The notes under the pieces: generated by a model | Told to the model about the DNA's origin: nothing | What the model saw: the letters and a program-made list of their open reading frames with translations, nothing else | Databases searched by the model: none | Position numbers and translations under genes: made by a program | Origin: an uncultured Paracoccaceae bacterium | GTDB lineage: Bacteria > Pseudomonadota > Alphaproteobacteria > Rhodobacterales > Rhodobacteraceae | Assembly: GCA_947488175.1 (NCBI GenBank) | Contig: CANKYO010000002.1 | Span: 62,001 to 126,000 of the forward strand | DNA length: 64,000 nucleotides | Direction: 5' to 3' | Shown: piece after piece, positions 24,606-34,977 of the stretch | Numbering within the stretch: the first letter of the stretch is position 1 | How the letters are laid out: the number at the start of each line of letters is the position of its first letter

Positions 24606-27600
24606 TTATTTCTGTGTTATCTGAGTGTTGCTGCGCTGGCCACTGGCATCTGACAGCAGCCCCGCAATGCGCGCCCGGGCCGAGTTTGACCGCGGCTGCC
24701 ACAGGTCGCGGTCGATCGCTTCCTGCAGCCGTTCGGCGATTTCCTTGAGCGCTGGGGCGTTGGCATCAGCGATGAAATCGCGGGTGGGGTCGTCTTTGAT
24801 GAACGCTTCCTCAACCAGATCGAAATGGTGGTTGCGCACCGCCCCCGTGGTGGCGGCGAAGGCGAAGAGGTAATCGACTGTTGCTGCGATTTCGAACGCG
24901 CCTTTGTAGCCGTGCCGTTTGACGCCGTCGATCCATTTGGGGTTGACGACACGGGACCGTACCACGCGCCCGATTTCATCATCCAGCGTGCGGATGATGG
25001 GCCGTTCGGGGCGCGAATGGTCGTTGTGGTAGATCGGCCGGTCCTGCCCTTGCAACGTGCTGATGGCGGCTGCGGCACCCCCTTCGAACTGGTAATAATC
25101 GTCGCTGTCGAGGATGTCGTGTTCGCGGTTGTCTTGGTTTTGCACGATGGCCTCGGTCTGAGATAGGCGCTGTTCCATGGCTGCGCGGGCCCTGCGCCCT
25201 TCGGCCCCTGACCCGTAGGCGTAGCTGCCCCATTCCAGATAAGCCTCGGCGAAGTCCGCCTTGTCGGTCCAGATCCGTTCGTCGATCAGGGCCTGCAGGC
25301 CGGCCCCGTAGGCCCCGGGTTTGGAGCCGAAAACGCGGGCCTGATCCTCGCCTTGTCTGGTGCGGGCAGCGGCGGGGTTGAGATCATCGGGTTCGTCCAG
25401 TGCCTGTACGGCGCGGGCGGCGGAATCGACCAGTGCGATGAGTTGTGGAAAGGCGTCGCGGAAGAAGCCGGAAATGCGCAAGGTCACATCGACGCGGGGG
25501 CGGCCGAGGACGGATTGAGGCAGGATGTCGAAGCCCGTGACGCGCCGGTTGGCGCTGTCCCAAGTGGGTTTAACCCCCATCAATGCGAGAGCCTGCGCGA
25601 TGTCATCGCCGCCGGTGCGCATATTCGCGGTGCCCCAGGCGGTGATCAGCATGGTTCGCGGCCAGTCACCATGATCCTGCAGATGTTTTTCGATCAAGAG
25701 GTTGGCGGATTTCCAGCCCAGTGCCCAAGCGGTTGGGGTGGGGACGGCCCGGCTGTCGACGCTGAAGAAATTGCGCCCTGTGGGAAGCACATCGAGCCGC
25801 CCGCGCGTCGGGGCGCCGGACGGGCCCGGGCAGACGAAATGCCCTGAAAGGGCGGTGAGCAGGGCCGCCCCTTCGGCCCGGCCGCAGGTCTGGATTGTGG
25901 GCAGGATGTGGTTGCGGATTTCCGTGAGGACGGCCTGTGACGCTCGTGGGGTGAACCCGACATCGCCCCACCCGCCGTCCCGCAGGAGCTTTTGGCTGAG
26001 GTTTTCGAGTTTTTCGATTGTGTCGCCATTGGTGCGCCATGTGGTGCCATCGGCAAGGGCGTCGGGTTTTTCGGCCGCCGCTGCGCCCATGTCGCAATCA
26101 AGCGGGTCGATGCCGAGGTTCAGGTCGGCAGCCAGTGCCCTGAGGAGCGAGGCGTTCACCCCCTTGCCATCGCCGCGCGGCACGCGGGCGAGTGCGATGG
26201 CCAGATCGCGTTCCTGTTGCCCGGTGGGCGACTGGCCGAAGATGTGCAGTCCGTCCCTGATCTGTGCCTCTTTCAATTCGCAAAGATAGGCGTCGAGCTT
26301 GCCAAGGTCGCTGTCATTGTCGCCGGTGAAGCCCGCGTCTTTGGCAAGGCCGGTGGCGTCTGACAAGGACAGGATTTCGCGCCGCAGATGGGCGATCCGG
26401 CGCGGATCGACGCCTGCGGCTTCATAATATTCGTCGACCAACGCCTCCAGATCACGCAGGGGGCCGTAGCTTTCGGCGCGGGTCAGCGGCGGGGTCAGGT
26501 GGTCGATGATGACCGCGCTGGCGCGCCGTTTGGCCTGCGTGCCTTCGCCGGGATCGTTGACGATGAAGGGATAGATATGCGGTGTGGGGCCAAGCACGGC
26601 CTCTGGCCAGCAGGTTTCGGACAGGGCCACGGCCTTGCCCGGCAGCCATTCGAGGTTGCCGTGTTTGCCCATATGCACGATGGCGTCTGCGCCCCAGTGG
26701 TGGAGCAGCCAGAAATAGAAGGCCAGGTAGTTGTGCGGCGGCACGAGGTCTGGCGAATGGTAGGTCTCGGTCGGGTCGATATTGTAGCCGCGCGCAGGTT
26801 GCAGACCGACTACGGCATTGCCGAAGCGGTGGATACTGAGGGCGAAACCGTCAGCGTGGATGAACGGATCGTCTTCGGGCTGGCCCCAGCGGGTGATGAT
26901 CTGGTCTTTGACCTCCCAGGGCAGAGCATCGAAATGCTGTATGTAGATGTCGAGGGGGAGGCGTTCGCCACCTTCCTTATCCGCTCGGTCGGTCAGCCAG
27001 TTCGTGGGACCGTCCATGATCTGTTGCATCAGCGCGGCGCTGTCGGAGGGTGGAGTGACGGTATAGCCTTCGGATTGCAGCAGGGTCAGCACGTGGATTG
27101 TAGCGGCGGGTGTGTCGAGGCCGACGCCATTGGCAAGCCTGCCGTCCTTGTTGGGGTAGTTCGCGAGGATCAGGGCAACCTTTTTGTCCTGCGGTGGCGT
27201 GTGGAGCAGATTGGCCCAGTTTTTTGTCAACTGGCTGACGAAATCGATCCGGTCGCCGCGCGCCTGATAGGTGGCGATGGGGCATTCGGTGGCGTCGTCA
27301 AAGAACGCCTCACCCTTGAAGCTGACGGCGCGGGAGAGGATGCGCCCGTCGACCTCTGGCAGGGCCACGTTCATGGCAATGTCGCGGGCGGTCAACCCGT
27401 GCTGGCCTTCGGCCCATGTGGCCTCGGCGGCGCCTGAGAGGATAACCTGAAAGATGGGTGCACTGTTGGTCAGCAGTGGATTTTCGGGGCTGTCATCGCC
27501 GTCATGGGGGGAGCCCACTGCGAAGGCGGTGCAGTTCAGGATCACGTCGGGCGGGGCGGCGTCGAAGAGCGATTTCAGTGTAGCCGTGCTGACCGGGTCT

Positions 27601-28322
27601 TTGAGGCTGGCCACGAAGATGGGTAGCGGGTTGAGGCCTGCGCGTGACAGGCTGCGCGTGAGCCGGTTGATGGGGTTCAGCCCGCCGCCTTGGACGAGGG
27701 CGCGGTAGAAGATGATGGGGATGATGGGCGCGCCGTCGGTCCATGTTCCTAGCGCTGCCGCGAGGTCGGCAATCCCTGCGCCGGGCCAGTAGACACCGGC
27801 ACGCAGGAGCGGTGCTGGGGTGGCTGGTTTTTCGCCGCCGTCCAGCATGGCCCGCGCATAGGCGAGCAGGTTGGTGCTGTTTTGCGGGCCGCCTTCGACA
27901 AGGTAGGACCACAAGGTGTCGTAGTCTTGTCCGCTGACCGTGGAGAGGCCGCGCAATTCAGGGTCCGGTTTGTCGTCGCCGGGCAGGAAGGCTGCGGGGA
28001 TGCCTGCCGCATGCAGCCGGGCCGCGTATTGGGTCAGCCCGTATTTCCAGTAGCCTGCCCCGCCGAGGATGCGGGCGATCACGAGTCGGGATTTCGTGGC
28101 GCAATTGTCCAGATGCAAATCGACCGACATCGGGTGTGTCAGGTGCATCATGTTGGCCAGCCGCAGGGTCGGCGGATCGGCCATTTCGCTGCGCGCATCC
28201 GATAGGGCGGCCAGTTCGGTGTCGGCGGCGGAAATGATGACCAGATCGGCGGGGGTCTGACCCAGATCGACAGGTTCGGTTCCGTCAGAAATCGCACCGG
28301 GGGTTGCAGCAAGCAGATGCAT
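24606..28322 (-). CDS. cobN: Cobaltochelatase subunit CobN
   Basis: The protein has 1238 residues, near the usual length (about 1275). It is the large porphyrin-binding subunit of the ATP-dependent cobaltochelatase that inserts Co2+ into hydrogenobyrinic acid a,c-diamide, together with CobS and CobT, which are not in this window. The family region VDAIVHMGKHGNLEWLPGK is visible as ADAIVHMGKHGNLEWLPGK near residue 560, and LITAWGTANMRTGGDDIAQAL near 900. The start ATG at 28322 is 47 nt from the divergent small gene. It sits in the leftward set headed by hupE-cobW. Confidence 0.95.
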   Translation of the reverse strand: MHLLAATPGAISDGTEPVDLGQTPADLVIISAADTELAALSDARSEMADPPTLRLANMMHLTHPMSVDLHLDNCATKSRLVIARILGGAGYWKYGLTQYAARLHAAGIPAAFLPGDDKPDPELRGLSTVSGQDYDTLWSYLVEGGPQNSTNLLAYARAMLDGGEKPATPAPLLRAGVYWPGAGIADLAAALGTWTDGAPIIPIIFYRALVQGGGLNPINRLTRSLSRAGLNPLPIFVASLKDPVSTATLKSLFDAAPPDVILNCTAFAVGSPHDGDDSPENPLLTNSAPIFQVILSGAAEATWAEGQHGLTARDIAMNVALPEVDGRILSRAVSFKGEAFFDDATECPIATYQARGDRIDFVSQLTKNWANLLHTPPQDKKVALILANYPNKDGRLANGVGLDTPAATIHVLTLLQSEGYTVTPPSDSAALMQQIMDGPTNWLTDRADKEGGERLPLDIYIQHFDALPWEVKDQIITRWGQPEDDPFIHADGFALSIHRFGNAVVGLQPARGYNIDPTETYHSPDLVPPHNYLAFYFWLLHHWGADAIVHMGKHGNLEWLPGKAVALSETCWPEAVLGPTPHIYPFIVNDPGEGTQAKRRASAVIIDHLTPPLTRAESYGPLRDLEALVDEYYEAAGVDPRRIAHLRREILSLSDATGLAKDAGFTGDNDSDLGKLDAYLCELKEAQIRDGLHIFGQSPTGQQERDLAIALARVPRGDGKGVNASLLRALAADLNLGIDPLDCDMGAAAAEKPDALADGTTWRTNGDTIEKLENLSQKLLRDGGWGDVGFTPRASQAVLTEIRNHILPTIQTCGRAEGAALLTALSGHFVCPGPSGAPTRGRLDVLPTGRNFFSVDSRAVPTPTAWALGWKSANLLIEKHLQDHGDWPRTMLITAWGTANMRTGGDDIAQALALMGVKPTWDSANRRVTGFDILPQSVLGRPRVDVTLRISGFFRDAFPQLIALVDSAARAVQALDEPDDLNPAAARTRQGEDQARVFGSKPGAYGAGLQALIDERIWTDKADFAEAYLEWGSYAYGSGAEGRRARAAMEQRLSQTEAIVQNQDNREHDILDSDDYYQFEGGAAAAISTLQGQDRPIYHNDHSRPERPIIRTLDDEIGRVVRSRVVNPKWIDGVKRHGYKGAFEIAATVDYLFAFAATTGAVRNHHFDLVEEAFIKDDPTRDFIADANAPALKEIAERLQEAIDRDLWQPRSNSARARIAGLLSDASGQRSNTQITQK

Positions 28323-28369
28323 CAGCGCTGGCCCTGTGTTAGCTGCGCCCGAGATGAAGAGGAAAGATC

Positions 28370-28534
28370 ATGGACTATAAAGCCGCAGGAGCGCCAAATA
28401 TGGGCAACAAGGGACCAAAGCACGAGGAGCACAACGCCCACGGGTCGAAGAAAAAGCCGTTTGGTCAGCGTGAAAGCAAGGCAGAATTGCTCGCCCGGAT
28501 GAAAAGGGCGACTGAGGCGAAGAAAGCGGGCTGA
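28370..28534 (+). CDS. Small basic protein of 54 residues, function unknown
   Basis: It reads MDYKAAGAPNMGNKGPKHEE and ends in ...RMKRATEAKKAG, with a GAGGAAAG ribosome site 6 nt before the ATG. It is Lys-rich with a charged C-terminal helix and no Cys or membrane segment. It points rightward inside the leftward cobalamin set, filling the gap between cobN and the GNAT gene (its stop is 3 nt from the GNAT stop). Coding is supported by the ribosome site, gap fit and composition. No family was recognised with certainty. Confidence 0.65.
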   Translation: MDYKAAGAPNMGNKGPKHEEHNAHGSKKKPFGQRESKAELLARMKRATEAKKAG

Positions 28535-28536
28535 GA

Positions 28537-28982
28537 TCACAGCTTCTTTTCCATAAAGATCGAGCTTTTAGCGGCGATATAGTCGCCGAACGGCCCGCAA
28601 TCGGTGAAGCCGTGACGCCGGTAGAGTTTATGGGCCGCGTGCAGGACATTGCCGGTTTCGAGTTTCAGCAGGGTGACGCCGTTTTCGCGGGCCGCATCCT
28701 CGAGCTGGCGCATCAGGGCGTCGGCGACGCCGGTGCCGCGCGCGGCCTGATCCACGAACATGGATTTGATTTCGCCATAGCCGTCCTTGATGCCGACGGC
28801 GCCGGTTCCGAGGATGCTGTCGCCCTGCCGGGCCGTGAAGAAATGGATGTGATCGGCTGCCAGATCATTGATGTCGAGGTAGAAATTATCCTCTGGCGGG
28901 AACATGCTTTGCATCAAGGCGTGGCTTTGCTGCAGCAGGGCCACGGCGCCGGGATGGCGCGGGTCGGTGCGTTCGACAACGA

Positions 28983-28986
<4 letters not shown>
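28537..28986 (-). CDS. GNAT-family N-acetyltransferase
   Basis: A 149-residue GNAT protein. The acetyl-CoA pyrophosphate loop is seen as DQAARGTGVADALM (about 84-97), with the LYRRHGFTDCGPFGDY C-terminal motif. The substrate is unknown. Its ATG overlaps the cobW stop (ATGA, 28983-28986), so it is translated with cobW. Functional relation to cobalt or B12 is only positional. Confidence 0.87.
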
Positions 28987-30056
<1,070 letters not shown>

Positions 30057-30134
30057 TTGCGCGTCCTTGAAAGGGTTGACCAAACGGAATGACGGCCCCT
30101 GCGGGACCGCCATGTTTCATGTTTTGTTTGGCGC

Positions 30135-30776
30135 TTAGGCGGCCAGAAGCGCCACAATGGGCCCTTCGACAATTTCCAGCGCGAGAAAGACACCGACACC
30201 GGCGACCATTGCGCCGCCAAGGCGGGCGTTGATGGCCGTCGCGTCAGATGCGCCCAGTTTCGTGACGACCCAGCCTGCGCCGATGGCGATCATGTACTGG
30301 ATCACACCAAGCCCGATCAGATAGCCCAGCAGGACCGCGCCGCCGACGCCACCCTCTTGCCCGGCGATGGAGCCGCCGAAGGCAGAACCGTGGAACAGGC
30401 CGAATGTGGCGAAGATCAGGATGGCCGCGGTGGTGTTCAGCGCCTTGCCGGACAGGACGATGCCACCCAGCACGATCAAGGACAGGACGATCACTGTTTC
30501 GGCGATCGGCATGGCGATGCCTGCATACATCAGCGCGGTCCCGATCAGCATGGCGCCGATATAGGCGGCGGGTGTCAGCAGCTTGCGCCCGGTGAAGAGC
30601 GCGGCGATCCCCATGGCGACCACGAAGAACAGGTGGTCAAAGCCCAGCACCGGGTGGCCCACGCCGGACATCAGGCCATGCGCAAATGTCTCCATCGGCA
30701 TGCCGTTCAGCGGGTGATGTGCGAGAGCGGGTGATGCAGCGAGGCTGAGGCCTGCGGTTGTGATAATACGTTTCAT
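30135..30776 (-). CDS. hupE: HupE/UreJ-family transporter, probable cobalt importer
   Basis: The protein has 213 residues with an N-terminal signal-like segment ending AHHPLNGMP and about six membrane helices. The signature HPVLGFDHLFFVVAMGI (about 40-56) and a second His motif FGLFHGSAFGG (about 125-135) supply metal ligands. HupE/UreJ proteins carry Ni2+ or Co2+. The cobalamin riboswitch directly upstream and cobW downstream argue for cobalt. It is the first gene of the leftward cobalamin set. Confidence 0.92.
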   Translation of the reverse strand: MKRIITTAGLSLAASPALAHHPLNGMPMETFAHGLMSGVGHPVLGFDHLFFVVAMGIAALFTGRKLLTPAAYIGAMLIGTALMYAGIAMPIAETVIVLSLIVLGGIVLSGKALNTTAAILIFATFGLFHGSAFGGSIAGQEGGVGGAVLLGYLIGLGVIQYMIAIGAGWVVTKLGASDATAINARLGGAMVAGVGVFLALEIVEGPIVALLAA

Positions 30777-30781
30777 GTCGT

Positions 30782-30805
30782 CCCCTTTGGATCGTCTTAA
30801 AGGGG
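30782..30805 (-). promoter_or_regulatory. Hairpin occluding the hupE ribosome-binding site
   Basis: On the minus strand CCCCTTT (30805-30799) can pair with AAAGGGG (30788-30782) around a 10-nt loop. The 3' arm is the Shine-Dalgarno sequence of hupE (ATG at 30776). This is the layout expected for translational control by the riboswitch upstream. Confidence 0.7.
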
Positions 30806-30889
30806 GGATTTCATGGAGTGGTCGCGGCATCTGCCCCGGCCAGAACCCCCACGGAACACCCCGTCCGTTGTTGTTGCCCGAGGCATTTA

Positions 30890-31078
30890 CCCCGACGTAT
30901 GGCTGGTCTCCTGGCTTGCGGGTCGATGCACTTTGCGGCCTTCCCGGGCGAACCCAGTGGCATTGTCGCAAAGCACTCTCCGCATACAGTCGCGGGGGCG
31001 GCTGTGGCTTGAGGCCCCCGATTTGGATCGGCCCGTCCACATTCCCATTTGATCCCCTGAAGCTTGGCATCGTCGGGG
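30890..31078 (-). ncRNA. Cobalamin riboswitch
   Basis: Read on the minus strand, the element has the conserved order: GGGAA near 31045; GCCACAGCCGCCCCCGCGACTGT (30990-31012 region); CCACTGGG (30963-30956); CGGGAAGGC; and the B12 box AGCCAGGAGACCAGCC (30916-30901). The closing stem pairs CCCCGACG (5' arm, 31078-31071) with CGTCGGGG (3' arm, 30897-30890). It should bind adenosylcobalamin and repress hupE and the genes behind it. A hairpin over the hupE ribosome site follows. This is the only clear B12 riboswitch in the window. Confidence 0.95.
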
Positions 31079-31176
31079 AACCATACAAGGAATGTTGTGC
31101 GCCTTTGCAAGCCGCGCCGTCAAGGTGGAAACCGACCTTTACAGCGCCGATGACGGCCTTGGTTGACAGGTTGGCA

Positions 31177-31208
31177 GCCTCCGGCGGGAGTATTTATGGA
31201 AGAAAGAA
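31177..31208 (+). repeat. Dispersed 32-nt element (copy 1)
   Basis: GCCTCCGGCGGGAGTATTTA followed by TGGAAGAAAGAA is identical to 47204-47235. It contains a small CTCC/GGAG hairpin. Here it lies between the riboswitch 5' end and smc and is followed by a 21-codon frame (31210-31275) that is not called. Confidence 0.85.
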
Positions 31209-31335
31209 GATGGATTACCGCAATATCTTGTGGATAAGTGGCGTGATTTGGCCTTATGTAGATGGCTTTCGTTGACTCCGGGGGCCTTGCGGGGACAGAA
31301 TTTGTCAACTTGAGGGAATCAAGAGCAGGTATCCA

Positions 31336-34300
31336 GTGCGATTTAGCAAGCTACGACTCAATGGCTTTAAAAGCTTTGTCGACCCCACCGATCTGATCAT
31401 TGCCGATGGTCTGACGGGTGTTGTGGGGCCCAATGGTTGTGGCAAATCGAATCTGCTGGAGGCTCTGCGCTGGGTCATGGGCGAAAATCGCCACAAGGCC
31501 ATGCGTGGCGGTAGCATGGAAGATGTGATCTTTGCGGGCGCTGCGACCCGACCGGCCCGCAACTTTGCCGAGGTGTCGCTGGTCATCGACAATGGCGAGC
31601 GACTGGCGCCTGCGGCCTTTAACGACAATGACAATCTGGAGATTATTCGCCGCATCACCCGCGATGCCGGATCTGCCTATAAGGTCGGCGCCAAGGATGT
31701 GCGCGCCCGCGATGTGCAGATGCTGTTTGCTGATGCTTCAACCGGTGCGCATTCACCCGCGCTGGTGCGGCAAGGCCAGATTTCCGAGCTGATCAACGCC
31801 AAGCCGAAATCGCGGCGGCGTATTCTGGAAGAAGCGGCAGGGATTTCGGGCCTTTATCAGCGCCGCCATGAGGCGGAGTTGAAGCTGAAAGGGGCAGAGA
31901 CCAACCTGACCCGCGTTGATGATGTGATCGAACAACTGGCGTCGCAATTGGGCCAACTGGCCCGGCAGGCCAAACAGGCGGCGCGTTATCGCGAGATCGG
32001 TGAGAGGCTGCGCAAAGCCGAAGGCATGTTGCTGTTCCGTCGTTGGAAAGAGGCGGATGAGGCGTTGTTGGCGGCGTCCGAGCAATTGCGCGAGCGGACA
32101 ACGGCAGCGGCACAGGCCGAGAAAGCGGCGCGCGAGGCGGCAAAGGGCCGTCAGGTGGCCGAGGATGCATTGCCCCCATTACGCGAGGAAGAGGCGATTG
32201 CGGCAGCCGTATTGCAGCGCCTGCAGGTGCAGCGCGATACGCTGAAGGATCAGGAAGCGCGTGCGCTTGAGATGATCGAAACCCTGCGCGCCCGGATTGA
32301 CCAGTTGGGCCGCGATATGGAACGCGAAAGCGGGCTGAACAAGGACGCGGGCGAGACGATTGAGCGGCTGGAATGGGAAGCCCGCGAGATTGCCAAGGCT
32401 GGTGAAGGACACGACAAGCGCCTGGAAGAAGCGCAGGTTGCGGCCCGTGAGGCGGCGGGTGTGCTGCAGGAGCGCGAGGCGGATTCGGCGCAATTGACCG
32501 AAGATGTGGCCCGATTGGCGGCGCGTCATCAGTCGGCGCAGCGTCTGGTGGAAGACAACCGCACCACCCTGGAAAAGAACGAGGGTGAGGCGGCGCGCGC
32601 CAAGGCCGCGATGGAAGAGGCGGCGGCAGCGCTCGCCAAGGCCGAGGCGGATTTTGCGGCGGCTGGCGAGGCTGAAAAACTGGTGGTTGCGGCGGCTGAG
32701 GCAGCCGACAAGACGCTGGCGGAAGCCGAGGCGGCACGGGCAGAAACGCAAGGTCGCGAAAGCGATGCACGCGCGCTGCGGTCCGAGGCTGAGGGTGAGG
32801 CGAACGCCTTGCGCGCCGAGGTGGCCGCACTTGCAAAGCTGGTGGAGCGCGATACGGCTGAGGGCGGACAAGTCCTTGATTTATTGCGGGTTCAGGGTGG
32901 GTATGAAAAGGCGCTTGGTGCAGCACTAGCCGATGATTTGCGCGCACCAGAGGTCGGCGCTGATGCGAAATCGGGTTGGGCGTTGTTGCCAGGATATGCC
33001 ACGCCGCAGACCTTGCCTGATGGTGTGATGGCGCTGACAAATTACGTGACCGTGCCGGAGGTTCTCGCGCGCCGGATGAGCCAGGTGGGGCTGGTGGATG
33101 CCGCCGATGGCCCACGGTTGCAGGCGGCGTTGAAACCGGGGCAGCGGCTGGTTTCGGTGGATGGCGATCTGTGGCGCTGGGACGGGTTCCGTGCCGGGGC
33201 CGAGGATGCCCCATCAGCGGCGGCCCTGCGGTTGCAGCAATTGAACCGCTTGACCGAATTGAAGCGGGACCTTGAGGAGGCGGCGGCGACGGCTGTGGGT
33301 GCCGCTCAGGCTCATGAGGCGCTGACCGCCTTGCTCAAAGAGCAGACAGAGGCTGACCATGCCGCCCGCACCGCCCGCCGTGATGCCGACCGGGCGGTGG
33401 CCGATGCAAACCGGGCTGCAAGCCGGGCGGAGGCGGATCGGAACCTGTCGCAGGGCAAATTGGACAGTCTTGGGCTGGCGATGAAACGCCATGAAGAGGA
33501 GGCGATGATTGCCCGCAAAGCCTTAACAGAGGCTGAAAAGACCGCGCAGGGCCTGCCTGATCTGGATCAGGCGCGCGCGTCGGTTGAAGATGTGAAGATG
33601 ACGGTCGAGGCCGCACGGATCACGATGATGTCACGCCGGTCCGCCCATGACGAGGTGCGCCGCGAGGGTGAGCAGCGGCTGAAGCGGAGCCAGGAGATCA
33701 CCAAGGAAATCTCGGGCTGGAAACACCGTTTGGAGACGGCCAACAAACGCACGGCGGAATTGGCCGAACGCAAGGCGGCGTCAGAGGCGGAACTGGCGGA
33801 AGCGACGGCGGCCCCTGAAGAGATCGCGGCAAAACGGGCCGAACTGGCTGATGCCATTGACGAGGCAGAGACCCGGCGCAAAGCATCGGCCGATAAGCTG
33901 GCCGAGGCTGAGAACGTCCTGCGTGACGCGGGCCATCAGGAACGCGATGCGGAGCGTCTGGCGTCAGAGGCCCGCGAGGCGCGCGCCCGGTCGGAGGCCC
34001 GTTCGGATGCGGCGCGTGAGACGGTCGCCTACGCCGCCGAGCGGATTATGGAGGCGCAGGAGGTCACGCCCGACAAGCTGTTGGAGACACTGGAGACTGA
34101 TCTGGAGCAGATGCCGGCCTCTGATGTGATCGAGGGCCAGGTTAATGCCTTGAAACGGCAGCGGGATTCGCTGGGGGCTGTGAACCTCCGCGCCGAGGAA
34201 GACGCCAAGGAAGTGCAGGTTGAACATGACAATCTGGTGTCGGAAAAGACCGATCTGGAGGCGGCGATTGCCGCGCTGCGGTCTGGCATTTCGAGCCTGA

Positions 34301-34791
34301 ACAAGGAAGGCCGCGAGCGGTTGCTGACGGCGTTCGAGCAGGTCAATGACAATTTTGGTTTGCTGTTTACCCACCTGTTCGGGGGTGGCGAGGCAAAGCT
34401 GGTTCTGGTGGAATCCGATGACCCGCTGGAGGCGGGGCTGGAGATCATGTGTCAGCCGCCGGGCAAGAAGCTGAGCACCCTGTCGCTGTTGTCGGGTGGT
34501 GAGCAGACGCTGACGGCGCTCGCGCTGATCTTTGCGGTGTTCCTGGCCAATCCCGCGCCCATCTGCGTGCTGGACGAGGTCGACGCGCCGCTGGATGATG
34601 CCAACGTGACTCGGTTCTGCGATCTGCTGGACGAGATGACACGGCGCACCGAAACCCGGTTCCTGATCATCACCCACCATGCGGTCACGATGAGCCGGAT
34701 GGACCGGCTGTTTGGCGTGACCATGGGCGAACAGGGCGTTTCGCAGCTGGTGTCTGTCGACCTGAAGAAGGCCGAAGCGCTGGTGGCGTGA
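31336..34791 (+). CDS. smc: Chromosome segregation protein SMC
   Basis: The protein has 1151 residues from a GTG start. The order is: ATPase head with Walker A GPNGCGKSN (about 34-42), long coiled coil rich in Ala/Glu (about 170-500), hinge (about 505-640), return coiled coil (to about 1000), then the signature LSLLSGGEQTLTALALIF and Walker B CVLDEVDAPLDD. It is the structural maintenance ATPase that organises chromosomes with ScpAB. GC-rich Ala/Glu coding in the coils creates long antisense frames that are not genes. Confidence 0.97.
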   Translation: MRFSKLRLNGFKSFVDPTDLIIADGLTGVVGPNGCGKSNLLEALRWVMGENRHKAMRGGSMEDVIFAGAATRPARNFAEVSLVIDNGERLAPAAFNDNDNLEIIRRITRDAGSAYKVGAKDVRARDVQMLFADASTGAHSPALVRQGQISELINAKPKSRRRILEEAAGISGLYQRRHEAELKLKGAETNLTRVDDVIEQLASQLGQLARQAKQAARYREIGERLRKAEGMLLFRRWKEADEALLAASEQLRERTTAAAQAEKAAREAAKGRQVAEDALPPLREEEAIAAAVLQRLQVQRDTLKDQEARALEMIETLRARIDQLGRDMERESGLNKDAGETIERLEWEAREIAKAGEGHDKRLEEAQVAAREAAGVLQEREADSAQLTEDVARLAARHQSAQRLVEDNRTTLEKNEGEAARAKAAMEEAAAALAKAEADFAAAGEAEKLVVAAAEAADKTLAEAEAARAETQGRESDARALRSEAEGEANALRAEVAALAKLVERDTAEGGQVLDLLRVQGGYEKALGAALADDLRAPEVGADAKSGWALLPGYATPQTLPDGVMALTNYVTVPEVLARRMSQVGLVDAADGPRLQAALKPGQRLVSVDGDLWRWDGFRAGAEDAPSAAALRLQQLNRLTELKRDLEEAAATAVGAAQAHEALTALLKEQTEADHAARTARRDADRAVADANRAASRAEADRNLSQGKLDSLGLAMKRHEEEAMIARKALTEAEKTAQGLPDLDQARASVEDVKMTVEAARITMMSRRSAHDEVRREGEQRLKRSQEITKEISGWKHRLETANKRTAELAERKAASEAELAEATAAPEEIAAKRAELADAIDEAETRRKASADKLAEAENVLRDAGHQERDAERLASEAREARARSEARSDAARETVAYAAERIMEAQEVTPDKLLETLETDLEQMPASDVIEGQVNALKRQRDSLGAVNLRAEEDAKEVQVEHDNLVSEKTDLEAAIAALRSGISSLNKEGRERLLTAFEQVNDNFGLLFTHLFGGGEAKLVLVESDDPLEAGLEIMCQPPGKKLSTLSLLSGGEQTLTALALIFAVFLANPAPICVLDEVDAPLDDANVTRFCDLLDEMTRRTETRFLIITHHAVTMSRMDRLFGVTMGEQGVSQLVSVDLKKAEALVA

Positions 34792-34857
34792 GGGGGCGAT
34801 GCAACCCATCCGCACGGGGGGGTGTTCATCTATGACCGATTCGCCCCGATTTGGGCG

Positions 34858-34895
34858 GTCGGCATCGCGTCGGATTTGCGTCGGCAAAACGTCGG
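34858..34895 (+). repeat. Dispersed 38-nt element, four GTCGG units at 11-bp period (copy 2)
   Basis: GTCGG begins at 34858, 34869, 34880 and 34891. The spacers and the flank ACCCCA.CGTACGGTGG agree with copy 3 at 50546. It lies 67 nt downstream of the smc stop in smc orientation, ahead of a small hypothetical gene. Confidence 0.88.
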
Positions 34896-34977
34896 ACCCC
34901 AACGTACGGTGGCTGCATTAACCATTTACCTGTTGCAGGACGCATATCTGCCCGAGAATTTGGAAAGACTGCTGACA

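Noticed and set aside
26388-27437. A 349-codon plus-strand frame inside cobN
   Set aside because: It is a mirror of well-conserved cobN codons and encodes no recognisable domain.
31210-31275. 21-codon frame MDYRNILWISGVIWPYVDGF after the 32-nt repeat
   Set aside because: It has a start fed by the repeat's purine tract, but is too short and without any supporting homology to call as a gene.
31793-33214. A 473-codon open frame on the minus strand inside smc
   Set aside because: It is antisense to the Ala/Glu-rich coiled coil of smc, has Pro/Arg/His-rich composition and no family resemblance; GC-rich third positions create it.
34858-34895. CRISPR-like reading of the periodic GTCGG units
   Set aside because: Units are 5 nt at 11-bp period with near-constant spacers in all copies, and no cas genes are present.
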